Assembly: GCF_900070365.1 (NCBI RefSeq)
Contig: NZ_LN850107.1
Coordinates: 1,674,001-1,738,000, forward strand
DNA length: 64,000 nt
DNA from: Alloactinosynnema sp. L-07
Lineage (GTDB): Bacteria > Actinomycetota > Actinomycetes > Mycobacteriales > Pseudonocardiaceae
Direction of reading: 5' to 3'
The first letter of the stretch is position 1. Each line of letters starts with the position of its first letter. Shown here piece after piece: positions 8,460-23,035 of this stretch. Under the pieces are notes generated by a model. It did no database searches and had not been told where the DNA came from. It saw nothing but the letters and a program-made list of their open reading frames with translations. Made by a program: the position numbers and the translations under genes.

Positions 8460-10004
8460 GTGACAATCTCCCGTGCCCGAACGAAGCTGGTGCTGGCCGC
8501 CGCCGTCGTCATGACGTGTGCCAGCCCAGCGATCGCCGAGCCGCCGACCGGCACCGTCGCCCAAGTGCCCTCCGGCGCGGAGGTGATCGCCAACAGCTAC
8601 ATCGTGCAGCTCCGTCCAGAGACGCGGAACTCGATCGACTCGGTGGCCAATGACGTCGCCGCGAGCCACGGCGGCACCGTCCGCACCGTATACAGCGCGG
8701 CTTTGCAGGGTTTCGCCGTCCAGGCCGACCCCACGACCGCGGCTCGAATCGCGGCCGACCCCAGGGTCGCGCGCGTCGAACCCGACACCATGGTCGAGAT
8801 CGCGGGCACCCAGCCGAACGCTCCCTGGCACCTGGATCGAATCGACCAGCGCGCACTCCCACTGTCCACAACCTACACGTATCCGAACACCGCTCAGGGC
8901 GTCAACGTGTACATAGTGGACACAGGAATTCTGATCTCACACCAGGAGTTCGAGGGCCGCGCCCGCTACGCACGCGACACCGTGGACGACGACACCGACG
9001 GCACCGACTGTCACGGCCACGGCACCCATGTGGCTGGAATCGCGGGCGCCCGCACCTGGGGCGTCGCCAAGGGTGTGACGTTGCACGCCGTCCGCGTTCT
9101 GCCATGCACCGGTAGCGGCCCCAAATCGGACGTGATCGAGGGTATCGACTGGCTCACCGCGAACGCGGTCAAGCCCGCCATCGTGAACATGAGCCTGCGC
9201 GGCTCGCCGTCGGACATCGAGGACACGGCGGTACGCAACTCCATCGCGACCGGACTCACCTACATCGCGGGAGCGGGCAACGACGCGGGCGACGCCTGTG
9301 GCTATTCCCCTGGCCGGATGCCAGAGGTCGTCACCGTCGGCAACACCACCCGCACCGATGCCCGCTACACCGGCACGCAAGGTTCGAATTTCGGTGCGTG
9401 CCTGGACCTTTTCGCGCCCGGAACCGCCGTGACGTCCGCCTGGAACGATTCGGACACCGCGACCTTCACCGGGACCGGAACCTCGATGGCGTCCCCGGTC
9501 GTGGCCGGGGCAGCGGCACTGTATCTGGCCGCTCACCCCGCGGCGACCCCCGCGCAGATCCACGATGCTCTGGTGGGGTGCGCGACGACCAATGTGGTCG
9601 GCAACCCCGGATCGGGCTCTCCCAACCGACTGCTCTTCCTTCCCTGCGGCGCCGCAACCGATCCGAGGACATTCGAGAACACAACCGACGTGACGATTCC
9701 CGACTGGGGCACGGCGGAGAGCCCGGTCACGGTTTCCGGGCTGACCGGGAACGCGTCGACGCTGTCCGTGACGGTCAATGTCCGTCATCCGTACCGCGGC
9801 GACCTGAGGCTGTCCCTGATCGCCCCGGACGGCACCGAGTACCCGATAAAGGCCCCTGATGTGGCTGACCCGGCGGATGACGTCACTGGCACGTTCCAGG
9901 TGGACGGGTCAGCCGAGTCCGCCAACGGGACTTGGCGGCTCAGGATCGCCGACGTCTACGGCTTCCACAGCGGAACCCTCGACAAGTGGAGCCTTACCGT
10001 CTAA
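8460..10004 (+). CDS. Secreted S8 subtilisin-like protease with I9 propeptide and C-terminal P-domain
   Basis: GTG 8460 follows an AGAGGG ribosome site and begins a clear signal peptide (Arg-rich start, hydrophobic VLAAAVVMTCASPAIA), giving 514 residues. The inhibitor-I9 propeptide spans about 40-115 and ends ARVEPDT. The peptidase S8 domain has the full triad: Asp154 in YIVDTGI, His187 in HGHGTHVAG and Ser342 in GTSMASP. After the catalytic domain a proprotein-convertase P-domain (about 405-514, with HPYRGDL and LIAPDG) reaches the stop codon. It should be an extracellular endopeptidase activated by propeptide removal. A second copy of the same architecture lies at 11242-12792, with a regulator gene between them in the opposite direction. 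The promoter candidate and the downstream hairpin suggest a monocistronic unit. Confidence 0.95.
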   Translation: MTISRARTKLVLAAAVVMTCASPAIAEPPTGTVAQVPSGAEVIANSYIVQLRPETRNSIDSVANDVAASHGGTVRTVYSAALQGFAVQADPTTAARIAADPRVARVEPDTMVEIAGTQPNAPWHLDRIDQRALPLSTTYTYPNTAQGVNVYIVDTGILISHQEFEGRARYARDTVDDDTDGTDCHGHGTHVAGIAGARTWGVAKGVTLHAVRVLPCTGSGPKSDVIEGIDWLTANAVKPAIVNMSLRGSPSDIEDTAVRNSIATGLTYIAGAGNDAGDACGYSPGRMPEVVTVGNTTRTDARYTGTQGSNFGACLDLFAPGTAVTSAWNDSDTATFTGTGTSMASPVVAGAAALYLAAHPAATPAQIHDALVGCATTNVVGNPGSGSPNRLLFLPCGAATDPRTFENTTDVTIPDWGTAESPVTVSGLTGNASTLSVTVNVRHPYRGDLRLSLIAPDGTEYPIKAPDVADPADDVTGTFQVDGSAESANGTWRLRIADVYGFHSGTLDKWSLTV

Positions 10005-10029
10005 ATGGACCCCCGGGGGGTGGGTGAAA

Positions 10030-10059
10030 CCGGGGGCGGTCCACTGTGGCCGCCCCCGG
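10030..10059. terminator. Bidirectional hairpin terminator between convergent genes
   Basis: CCGGGGGCGG at 10030-10039 pairs perfectly with CCGCCCCCGG at 10050-10059 across a 10-base loop. It lies in the 56-base gap between the subtilisin stop (10004) and the stop of the leftward HTH gene (10061). No U-run follows, which is common in actinomycete terminators. Confidence 0.75.
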
Positions 10060-10060
10060 G

Positions 10061-10978
10061 TCACCGCCATTTCCAGGTGATGCCGTACTGACCGGGCACG
10101 GGGTCCAACGCGATGTACTGCGCCATGGGTGTCGCGCTGTCCAACGAGATCTCCTGAACTGTCTTGGACGGCAGCGTGCTGCGTGGCTGCCAGAATGTTT
10201 GGCAGCTGGTGGGCAGCTTCCTCGGGTCGAAGAAGACCTGCATGATCAAGTCTCGGGTCGGCCGACGCACCGCGAGTTCCACGTGTCGGTCGACCTGCCC
10301 CGGCGGAAAGCGCAGCGCGAACTCCACCGCGGCCAGTTCCCCCGCGCGCAGCGGCCGATCCAGGATGAACTCGAAGACGCAGGTCGCGCTGGGCACGTCG
10401 GCTCGGAAGCGGGCCGGACTGCAGCCCTCGGCATGGGTGACCACGGGCGGCTTGGGCAGCGTGCTGCACCGGGTGGCGAACAGTACCCGCCTGGTGTCGT
10501 CGCGGTCGGCGCGGATCAGCCTGCGAACCCGCAAAGACTCCTCGTGTCCTTCGGCGTCGACACGGTAGGACATGTGCTGGGACACCTTGAGTGGCGAGCT
10601 GAGGTCATCAGGATGTGCGTCTACTTTGGACATCGCGCGGTGCAGGGCGTCCGGCGCCTTCCATAGCTTGTCGTAGGACACGTCCGCGCCCGCTCTTGGC
10701 ACCCAGCCCCCGCGCGGGCGGCGCGGCCCGATCAGGGCGACGAGACTGCCAGACGGTTGCCCGAGAATCTCCTCCAGCGCGCCGACGGCGACAATCGACT
10801 GGGCGCGCTCAGGCTGGTTGTCGCCGTTCTGCCAATAGCTGAGCGTGCTCGGGCTGACCGGCGTGCCGTGCTCGCGCAGTCGCGCTGAGATCTCCTCCAG
10901 GCTGAGCCTGCTGTGCTGGATCGCACCCCGGAGGATAATGTGAAACTCGCTCATGGTTGTGGTGGCTGGAGCGTCCAT
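10061..10978 (-). CDS. XRE-type HTH regulator with long C-terminal domain
   Basis: ATG 10978 is preceded by GAGG seven bases upstream and gives 305 residues. Residues about 15-65 form an XRE-like helix-turn-helix (LSLEEISARLREHG, then SPSTLSYWQNG and an LGQPSGSL end). Residues 85-305 form an unidentified domain that is Arg- and Pro-rich with alternating beta-like stretches and scattered Cys; it could be a ligand- or protein-sensing domain. No signal peptide or membrane helix is present. The gene lies between two paralogous secreted subtilisins and is divergent from the second, with a 263-base shared upstream region that contains a strong promoter candidate facing that protease. Control of the proteases is the natural guess but rests only on position. 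Confidence 0.8.
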   Translation of the reverse strand: MDAPATTTMSEFHIILRGAIQHSRLSLEEISARLREHGTPVSPSTLSYWQNGDNQPERAQSIVAVGALEEILGQPSGSLVALIGPRRPRGGWVPRAGADVSYDKLWKAPDALHRAMSKVDAHPDDLSSPLKVSQHMSYRVDAEGHEESLRVRRLIRADRDDTRRVLFATRCSTLPKPPVVTHAEGCSPARFRADVPSATCVFEFILDRPLRAGELAAVEFALRFPPGQVDRHVELAVRRPTRDLIMQVFFDPRKLPTSCQTFWQPRSTLPSKTVQEISLDSATPMAQYIALDPVPGQYGITWKWR

Positions 10979-11083
10979 TGGCGTGCCTCGTTCCGCTGGG
11001 TTCCTGCACAGCACGGATCAGCAGGCGCCGGAAGTACAGCGCCGTTATGTCATCGCGTGCATTCTCCTGGCTGTTACCGAGCA

Positions 11084-11113
11084 TTGACAATCACCGGGCG
11101 ACGTTTCTAGTAT
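11084..11113 (+). promoter_or_regulatory. Strong housekeeping-type promoter for second subtilisin gene
   Basis: TTGACA at 11084-11089 is a consensus -35 and TAGTAT at 11108-11113 a near-consensus -10, with an 18-base spacer. The expected start near 11120 leaves a leader of about 120 bases before GTG 11242. Confidence 0.7.
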
Positions 11114-11241
11114 CGAATCTCCGGCAAGCGCGGGCGGGATAGTGCCCGCGCCCGGTTCGAGGGGCGGCGCTGTCAAGCGGCCGTCCGTGTTCTGGTGAAT
11201 CCACGAGCGGCGGTCGCGCACGCCCATCGTGAGGAGCACCC

Positions 11242-12792
11242 GTGAAACCCCCGCACAGAACGGCAAGCGCGCTGCTGGCCGTCATGCTCACCGTGCTGGC
11301 CGTACCGCAGGCGACCGCCAGGCCCACCCTGCAGAGCACCCTGGTCCAGGCACCGCCGGGCGCAGTCGTCATCCCTGGTAGCTACGTGGTCACCTTGCAC
11401 ACAAACCCAATCGCACGTCGCCCGGCCGGGACGGCCGCGGCCGACCTGTCGAAGCGTCACGGTGGATCGGTGAAGCGCGTCTACTCCGCGGCCCTGAACG
11501 GTTACGCCGCGCGGATGACCGCCGCCGAAGCGGCCAACCTCTCCCGTGATCCGCTGGTCGCCCGGGTTGAGCCGGACACGGTGGTCACCGCCGACGAGGC
11601 CGCAGCGCCGTGGAACCTGGATCGAATCGACCAGCGGGCACTGCCCCTGTCGACGACTTACGACCATCCGTCGGTCGCGGCCGGGGTCAACGTGTACGTC
11701 GTGGACACCGGTGTCCGGATATCGCACGAGGAGTTCGGTGGGCGCGCCCGCAATGCTTGGGACTTCTATGAGAACGATGCCATCGCCCAGGACTGCAACG
11801 GCCATGGCACGCACGTCGCGGGCACTGTCGGCGGGACCACGTGGGGCCCGGCGAAGGGCGCGACCCTGCACGCGGTGCGGGTGCTCGACTGCGACGGCAA
11901 CGGCAGCAACTCCGACATCATCGCCGCGATCGACTGGCTCACCGCGAACGCGGTCAAGCCCTCGGTGGTGAACATGAGCCTCAGTAGCGTGGCCGACTCG
12001 ACCAAGGACACCGCGGTCCGCAACTCGACCGCGGCGGGCTTGGTCTACACCGTGACCGCCGGGAACCTAGGCGCCAGTGCCTGCGACCGGTCCCCGGCCC
12101 GCGTTTCCGAGGCCATCACGGTGGCCAATTCGACAAGGACGGACGCCCGCTACACCGGTAACGGCCCGTCGAGCTATGGCACCTGCGTCGACCTCTTCGC
12201 GCCCGGCACCGAGATCGTCTCCGCCGCGCATGGCAACGACACCGCGACGACCACCAAGACCGGGACGTCGATGGCGGCGCCGCTGGTGGCGGGCGCGGCG
12301 GCGCTGTACCTGGCGGCTCATCCCTCCGCGACCCCCCGTGAGGTGCATGACGCGATGGTGGGCTGTGCGACCACCGGAGTGATCAGCAACCCGGGGACAG
12401 GATCCCCGAACCGGCTGCTCTTCGTCCCCTGTGGCACCGTGAGCGAACCCAAGGTGTTCGAGAATGGCACTGACGTCGCGATTCCCGACTGGTCCACTGT
12501 GGACAGCCCGATCACGGTGACCGGCGTCGCGGGCAGCGCCCCGACCGCGTTGTCCGTCGCGATGCGCATCGTTCACCCATACCGCGGCGATCTGGCGGTA
12601 GCGCTGATCGCCCCGGATGGGTCCGCCTACCCGCTGAAGGCGGTCCAGATATCCGATCCGGCCGACGACGTGTCCGAGACCTACACGGTGGACGCGTCGG
12701 CCGAGCTCGCCAACGGGACATGGCGGCTGCGGGTGACCGACGCGTACGGGTTCCACACCGGGTCGATCGACCGATGGAGCCTCTCGTTCTGA
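11242..12792 (+). CDS. Secreted S8 subtilisin-like protease with I9 propeptide and C-terminal P-domain (paralogue)
   Basis: GTG 11242 with GAGGAG upstream starts a 516-residue preproprotein: signal peptide (residues 1-26, ending near QATA), I9 propeptide to about 115, peptidase S8 domain, then a P-domain from about 405 to the stop. The triad is Asp155 (VVDTGV), His188 (NGHGTHVAG) and Ser343 (GTSMAAP). Long stretches match the subtilisin at 8460-10004, including [20 protein letters not shown] sequence after the propeptide and the HPYRGDL P-domain motif, so the two arose by duplication. The propeptides differ more than the catalytic domains. A perfect 16-bp hairpin follows the stop codon, so this is a single-gene unit. 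Likely role: extracellular protein digestion. Confidence 0.95.
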   Translation: MKPPHRTASALLAVMLTVLAVPQATARPTLQSTLVQAPPGAVVIPGSYVVTLHTNPIARRPAGTAAADLSKRHGGSVKRVYSAALNGYAARMTAAEAANLSRDPLVARVEPDTVVTADEAAAPWNLDRIDQRALPLSTTYDHPSVAAGVNVYVVDTGVRISHEEFGGRARNAWDFYENDAIAQDCNGHGTHVAGTVGGTTWGPAKGATLHAVRVLDCDGNGSNSDIIAAIDWLTANAVKPSVVNMSLSSVADSTKDTAVRNSTAAGLVYTVTAGNLGASACDRSPARVSEAITVANSTRTDARYTGNGPSSYGTCVDLFAPGTEIVSAAHGNDTATTTKTGTSMAAPLVAGAAALYLAAHPSATPREVHDAMVGCATTGVISNPGTGSPNRLLFVPCGTVSEPKVFENGTDVAIPDWSTVDSPITVTGVAGSAPTALSVAMRIVHPYRGDLAVALIAPDGSAYPLKAVQISDPADDVSETYTVDASAELANGTWRLRVTDAYGFHTGSIDRWSLSF

Positions 12793-12804
12793 GCGGTTCG
12801 GGTT

Positions 12805-12842
12805 GACGGGCGGGCGGACCGGAACGGGTCCGCCCGCCCGTC
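12805..12842 (+). terminator. Strong hairpin terminator after second subtilisin gene
   Basis: GACGGGCGGGCGGACC (12805-12820) pairs perfectly with 12827-12842, a 16-bp GC-rich stem with a 6-base loop, starting 13 bases after the stop codon. Confidence 0.85.
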
Positions 12843-18464
<5,622 letters not shown>

Positions 18465-18501
18465 CCAGTCAGATCGCCCGTTCCGGCGGAAGGAGGCTTC
18501 G

Positions 18502-18763
18502 ATGTTCACGGACAGCATCTCATGCAGGGAATGAACTCCGGGTCAGACGATTTCCTTCGGATCAAAGGTCGTCGATGGGACAGCGGTCACGGCGGTGTTC
18601 GAAGCGCTGGGCAGGGCAGCACCGAACGCGCCTGCGCCTGTGGGTGCTGACCGCTGATCCGTCGGCGACGGTAGGCCCGTTCAACCACCTGCTGACCAAC
18701 ATCGCCGAAAAGAGCGATACCGGTCTCAGGCAGGCCGCCGTCAACGATCGTTCCGATATCTGA
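18502..18763 (+). pseudogene. Probable decayed small gene, function unknown
   Basis: A strong AGGAGG site precedes ATG 18502, but the frame (MFTDSISCRE) stops at TGA 18532. The same frame then continues with protein-like sequence (ISFGSKVVDGTAVTAVFEAL) to TGA 18655, and a second frame carries on (TADPSATVGPFNHLLTNIAE) to TGA 18761, nine bases before a perfect terminator stem. An intact ribosome site at one end and a terminator at the other, with coding-like sequence broken by one nonsense change and one frameshift between them, suggests a small gene that has lost function. I do not recognise the family. It could also be an untranslated RNA or a short real ORF (18575-18763). Confidence 0.4.
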
Positions 18764-18771
18764 CCCCTGCC

Positions 18772-18806
18772 GCCGGCCCGCGGGCCACCTCAACCCGCGG
18801 GCCGGC
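18772..18806 (+). terminator. Perfect 13-bp hairpin terminator
   Basis: GCCGGCCCGCGGG (18772-18784) pairs with CCCGCGGGCCGGC (18794-18806) around a 9-base loop, separating the phosphoesterase-peptidase region from the MFS gene. Confidence 0.8.
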
Positions 18807-18872
18807 ACCCCTTAGTCACCACCACGTTCGACGGACCCGACCCGCGAGCGGCGACGTCGAACCAGCTGAGCT

Positions 18873-18914
18873 CCGGTGTGCGGGGTACACCCTCCTCCCG
18901 TCCCCGCACACCGG
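18873..18914 (+). promoter_or_regulatory. 5'-leader hairpin before MFS gene (possible attenuator)
   Basis: CCGGTGTGCGGGG (18873-18885) pairs perfectly with CCCCGCACACCGG (18902-18914). The stem ends nine bases before the GAGGGAG ribosome site of the MFS gene, so it lies in its leader. It could be an attenuator, a processing stem or a second terminator. Confidence 0.5.
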
Positions 18915-18935
18915 TCCCACCACGAGGGAGCCCAG

Positions 18936-20183
18936 ATGTACCTGTCCACCACCAGAGCCGCCGCCCGCGCTCCCGGCGACCGGGTACGGCGGCGACCGGT
19001 CGGGGGCGTGCCGGTGTCCGGCACCGTGATCGGTCTCGGCCTGGTCAGCATGTTCACCGACATGTCCGCCGAGATGGTCACCGCGATCCTGCCGATGTAC
19101 CTCATCTACGGCGTCGGCGTCGGATACCTGGAACTCGGCGCCATAGACGGTTTGTACACCGGGGCGACCGCGGTGCTCCGCCTCGCCGGAGGGTATGCCG
19201 CCGACCGCCTTGGCCGTCCCAAGGCAGTTGCGGCCGTGGGCTACGGCTTGTCCGCCGTCACCAAGCTGGGCTTCCCACTCGTCGGTGGCTCGGTTCCCGG
19301 CATCGGAGCCGTCCTGGCGTGTGATCGGGCGGGCAAGGGCATCCGCACCGCTCCCCGCGACGCCATGATCACCCTGGCGACCCCGCGCGCCGGACTGGGC
19401 CGGGCGTTCGGCCTGCACCGCGCTCTGGACACCGCGGGCGCTCTGCTCGGCCCGCTCATCGCCTTCGCCCTGATCGCGGGCGTCGCGGTGGGCTACGACG
19501 CGGTGTTCACCGTGAGCTTCGGGCTGGCGGTGATCGGGCTGATCGTCCTGTTGTTCTTCGTCACAGCTCCACCGGCCACGCCGACCAAGGGCGCTCAGGT
19601 GGGCCTGCGCGCCGGTCTTGCCCTGTTCCGTGGCCGAGGGCTGCGGCGCATCGGCCTCGCGGCCGGACTGCTCGGCGTGTGCACGGTCGGCGACATGTTC
19701 CTCTACCTGGCGCTGCAACAGCGCACCGATCTGCCGCCTGCCGTGCTGCCGCTTCTCCCGCTTGGCACAGCTTTGGTGTTCATGGCCGCCGCGGTCCCCG
19801 TCGGCAGGCTCGCCGACCGCCTCGGCCGCTGGCGGGTGTTCCTCACCGGGCACGTGGTACTCGTCGCCGTGTACCTGTTGGTCGCGACCGCGCCGAGCCT
19901 GCCCGTCGCGGCTCTCGTCCTCGTATGTCACGGTCTTTTCTACGCCGCCACCGACGGCGTACTCATGGCCCTTGCCGCGCCGCACATTCCCGAGCACCTG
20001 CGCGGCACCGGCTTGGCCGTGGTCCAGACCGTCCAAGCGCTCGCCCGAGCCACCGGCGCGGTCCTGTTCGGTGTACTCGCGGCGGGAATCGCGCTCGGGC
20101 CCGCGTTCGCCGTCGCCACCGCCGCTCTTGCCTGCACCCTGATGATCGCGGCCCGCATCGGCCGCCGGGAGGAACAACCGTGA
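18936..20183 (+). CDS. MFS transporter
   Basis: ATG 18936 follows GAGGGAG and gives 415 residues. The sequence shows about 11-12 hydrophobic segments and the MFS loop signature between helices 2 and 3 (GYAADRLGRPKAVAAVG), repeated in weaker form in the second half (GRLADRLGRWRVFLTG). The substrate is unknown; the pattern fits drug/metabolite exporters of the DHA1-like group. The stop overlaps the start of the following membrane-anchored propeller gene (GTGA), so the two are translationally coupled and probably act together. A stable leader hairpin suggests control at the RNA level. Confidence 0.85.
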   Translation: MYLSTTRAAARAPGDRVRRRPVGGVPVSGTVIGLGLVSMFTDMSAEMVTAILPMYLIYGVGVGYLELGAIDGLYTGATAVLRLAGGYAADRLGRPKAVAAVGYGLSAVTKLGFPLVGGSVPGIGAVLACDRAGKGIRTAPRDAMITLATPRAGLGRAFGLHRALDTAGALLGPLIAFALIAGVAVGYDAVFTVSFGLAVIGLIVLLFFVTAPPATPTKGAQVGLRAGLALFRGRGLRRIGLAAGLLGVCTVGDMFLYLALQQRTDLPPAVLPLLPLGTALVFMAAAVPVGRLADRLGRWRVFLTGHVVLVAVYLLVATAPSLPVAALVLVCHGLFYAATDGVLMALAAPHIPEHLRGTGLAVVQTVQALARATGAVLFGVLAAGIALGPAFAVATAALACTLMIAARIGRREEQP

Positions 20184-21181
20184 CCGCCACCCTCGATCGG
20201 CGGACCCGACAGCCCATCGGGTCCAAGCACCGCCACCGGATCGGAATCGTCCTCATCGTCGCGGTGATCGCCGCCGTGTCCATCTACATAGGACTCAAGA
20301 GCACACCGGAACCGCAAGCCGACGCCCAGCGTATCGACCTCGGCCGTCCCGGCACCCTCCTGTATGTGGACGCCGCCACCAGCCGAGTCCACCAAGCTCC
20401 CCTCACGGAACCTGACCGTGCCATCGCGGGCGACGTGCTCTGCCAACGTGTCCACGCCGCGGCGGGAACCATGGCGTGCCTTCGCGCCGACGGCGCGGGC
20501 GCTACCGACATCACTGTCTATGATCGCGACCTGCGCGAACGACTGGCTCTGTCGGAATGGGGACTGCCCAGCCGAACCCGGGTGTCACCCTCGGGCCGCC
20601 TCATCGCCTGGACCGTCTTCCGCAGCGGCGACTCGTACCTGTCCGCCGGGATGTTCTCGACCACAACCGGCATCTACGACCTGACGGCGGGGCAGCACTA
20701 CGGCTCGCTTGAGGACTTCGCCGTGCGTGTGGGCGGGACGCCTTACACGGAACAAGACGTGAACTTCTGGGGCGTTACCTTCACCGACGACGACCGCATC
20801 TTCTTTGCGACCATGTCGTCGCGGGGCAAGACCTGGCTCATCCGCGGCGACATCACCACCCGCACCCTCGACACCGTCCGCGAGAACGTCGAGTGCCCCT
20901 CCCTCTCCCCGGACGGCACCCGGATCGCCTACAAATTCCGCACCGGCGACCGCTGGCGTCTCCACGTCCTGAATCTCGCGACCGGCGCCGACGTCGCTCT
21001 GGCCGATTCGGCTCACCTCGACGACCAGGCCCTGTGGCTCGACAACGACACCGTCGCCTACGCCCGTCCCCACGACGATCGCCCCGCCATCCACACCGTG
21101 CCCGCGGACGGCTCTGGTTCCCCGGAACTGCTGCTCCCTGCCGCGTCCTCACCCGCGATCATCGGCCTCCCGGCCGGATGA
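20180..21181 (+). CDS. Membrane-anchored TolB-like beta-propeller protein
   Basis: GTG 20180 overlaps the MFS stop by four bases and encodes 333 residues. A single hydrophobic segment (residues about 22-42, IGIVLIVAVIAAVSIYIGL) follows a positive N-terminus, so the rest should face outside. The outer part has WD40/TolB-type propeller blades, with repeats such as RVSPSGRLIAWTV, SLSPDGTRIAYKF and LWLDNDTVAYARP. No catalytic motif is seen. Coupling to the transporter suggests a sensing or accessory role for the exported compound (inference). Confidence 0.8.
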   Translation: MTATLDRRTRQPIGSKHRHRIGIVLIVAVIAAVSIYIGLKSTPEPQADAQRIDLGRPGTLLYVDAATSRVHQAPLTEPDRAIAGDVLCQRVHAAAGTMACLRADGAGATDITVYDRDLRERLALSEWGLPSRTRVSPSGRLIAWTVFRSGDSYLSAGMFSTTTGIYDLTAGQHYGSLEDFAVRVGGTPYTEQDVNFWGVTFTDDDRIFFATMSSRGKTWLIRGDITTRTLDTVRENVECPSLSPDGTRIAYKFRTGDRWRLHVLNLATGADVALADSAHLDDQALWLDNDTVAYARPHDDRPAIHTVPADGSGSPELLLPAASSPAIIGLPAG

Positions 21182-21283
21182 CGGACACCAGTCCCGCATG
21201 TTCTCAGGTCATCGGGAAGACCCTCACATCCTGGCTCGCCCCACCTTTCCAGCGCCTATCCGGCGCTCCTGCAGGAGGCACGC

Positions 21284-22930
21284 GTGAAACGCAAACGCCT
21301 GTCCGTGATGATCAGCGCGGCGGCCGCCTTGGCCTTGATCGCCACCGCGGGCCCGAACGCGGCTGGTCATGATTCCGCCGCCGCGGGCTCTCGGGCATCG
21401 GCCGAGTACCACGTACTCGGAGTCACCTCTGTCCATCAGCGCACCGCCATCAGCAGAACGGGCGCGGCGATCAACGGGGTCGAGGACAGCCGGATCCTGA
21501 TCACCGCCACGGAGTCGGAAGTCGCCACGATTCGCGGACTCGGCTTCACCGTCGGCGCCGAGGAACCGATGACGATCCAGGCCGACGGCGCCACGGCCAT
21601 GGACTTCCCGCCGACACACTCGGACTACCACAACTACTCGGAGATGGTCACCGAGATCAACCGGGTCGTCGCCGCCCACCCGAGCCTGATCACCAAGCAG
21701 GTGATCGGCAGTTCGTACGAGGGGCGCGAGCTGTACGCGCTCAAGATCTCCGACAACGCGGGCACGGACGAGAACGAGCCCGAGGTCCTGTTCACCCACC
21801 ACCAGCACGCCCGCGAGATCCTCACCGTCGAGATGGCGCTGTACCTGGCCAACGAGCTGACCGCCCAGTACGCCACGGACACGCGGATCAAGAATCTGGT
21901 GGACAACCGGGAGATCTGGATCCTGCCCAACGTCAACCCCGACGGCGGCGAGTTCGACATCGCCACCGGACAGTTCCAGAGCTGGCGCAAGAACCGGCAG
22001 CCCAACGCGGGCTCCACGGCCGTCGGCACGGACACGAACCGGAACTGGGCATATCTGTGGGGCTGCTGCGGCGGTTCCTCCGGCACCCCGAGCTCGGATA
22101 CCTACCGGGGTCCCCGCGCCGAGTCCACGCCCGAGGTCAAGGCCGTCGCCGACTTCGTGCGCGGTCGTGTCGTCGGTGGCAAGCAGCAGATCAGTGTGGC
22201 CATCGACTTCCACACCCACAGCGAGCTGATCCTCTGGCCGTACGGCCACACCTACAACGACACCGCCCCCGGTCTGACCGCGGAGGACCAGCGGATCTTC
22301 GCCACCATCGGCCGGGAGATGGCCGGGTCCAACGGCTACACCCCGCAGCAGTCCTCCGATCTGTACATCACCGACGGGTCGATCAAGGACTGGCTGTGGG
22401 GCGACCAGAAGATCTACGGCTACACCTTCGAGATGTACCCGACCAGTGGCGGCGGGGGCGGCTTCTACCCGGATGACTCGGTCATCCCCAGGGAGACCTC
22501 ACGCAACAAGGAGGCCGTGCTCGACTTGCTCGGCTACGCCGACTGCCCGAAGCGCTCGATCGGCCTGACCTGCGCTGTTCCCGGGGGCACGTTCGAGAAT
22601 CCGGGCGACGTCAGCATCCTGGACGCGGGTTCGGCGGTGACCAGCGACATCTCGGTCTCGGGACTGCCCGGCAACGCCCCGTCGGACCTGCGGGTCAGCG
22701 TGGACATCAAACACACCTACCGCGGTGACCTGGTCATCGACCTGATCGCCCCGGACGGCACCGCCTACCGGCTGAAGGACGTCGACATGAGTGATTCGGC
22801 GGACAATGTGATCGCCACCTACACGGTGAACGCGTCGGCCGAGCCTGCCAACGGCACCTGGAAGCTGCACGTGCGGGACGCCTACGTCATGGATGTCGGC
22901 TACGTCGACCTCTGGAAGGTTCAGGTCTAG
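21284..22930 (+). CDS. Secreted M14 zinc carboxypeptidase with C-terminal P-domain
   Basis: GTG 21284 is preceded by AGGAGG and starts a signal peptide ([22 protein letters not shown]); 548 residues. A propeptide-like segment covers residues 40-105. The peptidase M14 domain (about 110-425) has zinc ligands His175 and Glu178 in HARE, third ligand His310 in DFHTH, the substrate-site DTNRNW, and catalytic Glu383 in YTFEMYP. A P-domain (about 440-548, with HTYRGDL and LIAPDG) closes the protein, closely like the P-domains of the two subtilisins in this window. It should trim C-terminal residues from peptides outside the cell, complementing the endoproteases. It lies 102 bases after the propeller gene; its own promoter is not obvious. 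Confidence 0.95.
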   Translation: MKRKRLSVMISAAAALALIATAGPNAAGHDSAAAGSRASAEYHVLGVTSVHQRTAISRTGAAINGVEDSRILITATESEVATIRGLGFTVGAEEPMTIQADGATAMDFPPTHSDYHNYSEMVTEINRVVAAHPSLITKQVIGSSYEGRELYALKISDNAGTDENEPEVLFTHHQHAREILTVEMALYLANELTAQYATDTRIKNLVDNREIWILPNVNPDGGEFDIATGQFQSWRKNRQPNAGSTAVGTDTNRNWAYLWGCCGGSSGTPSSDTYRGPRAESTPEVKAVADFVRGRVVGGKQQISVAIDFHTHSELILWPYGHTYNDTAPGLTAEDQRIFATIGREMAGSNGYTPQQSSDLYITDGSIKDWLWGDQKIYGYTFEMYPTSGGGGGFYPDDSVIPRETSRNKEAVLDLLGYADCPKRSIGLTCAVPGGTFENPGDVSILDAGSAVTSDISVSGLPGNAPSDLRVSVDIKHTYRGDLVIDLIAPDGTAYRLKDVDMSDSADNVIATYTVNASAEPANGTWKLHVRDAYVMDVGYVDLWKVQV

Positions 22931-22949
22931 CGCCTCCACTGATGCCCTC

Positions 22950-23029
22950 GGCGCGCGTCCCCGATTCACCGACGCGCGCCCAGTCTGGTGGGAGACCGGC
23001 GCCCCGTTGTCCGCGGAGGACGGGGCGCC
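22950..23029. terminator. Tandem hairpins between convergent M14 and MFS genes
   Basis: Stem 1 is GGCGCGCGTC (22950-22959) with GACGCGCGCC (22971-22980). Stem 2 is GGCGCCCCGT (22998-23007) with ACGGGGCGCC (23020-23029), extendable by GAGACC/GGTCTC past a two-base bulge into the MFS stop region. Together they should terminate transcription from both sides. Confidence 0.75.
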
Positions 23030-23035
23030 GGGGTC

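Noticed and set aside
5757..8831. 1024-codon minus-strand frame across the DUF4082 gene and into the subtilisin gene
   Set aside because: It spans two clear sense genes and an intergenic palindrome and is biased to Arg/Asp/Gly/Val without motifs; a GC shadow.
18532..18534. TGA as a selenocysteine codon in the small gene after 18502
   Set aside because: No convincing SECIS-like stem directly after it, and a second stop plus a frameshift follow; decay is simpler.
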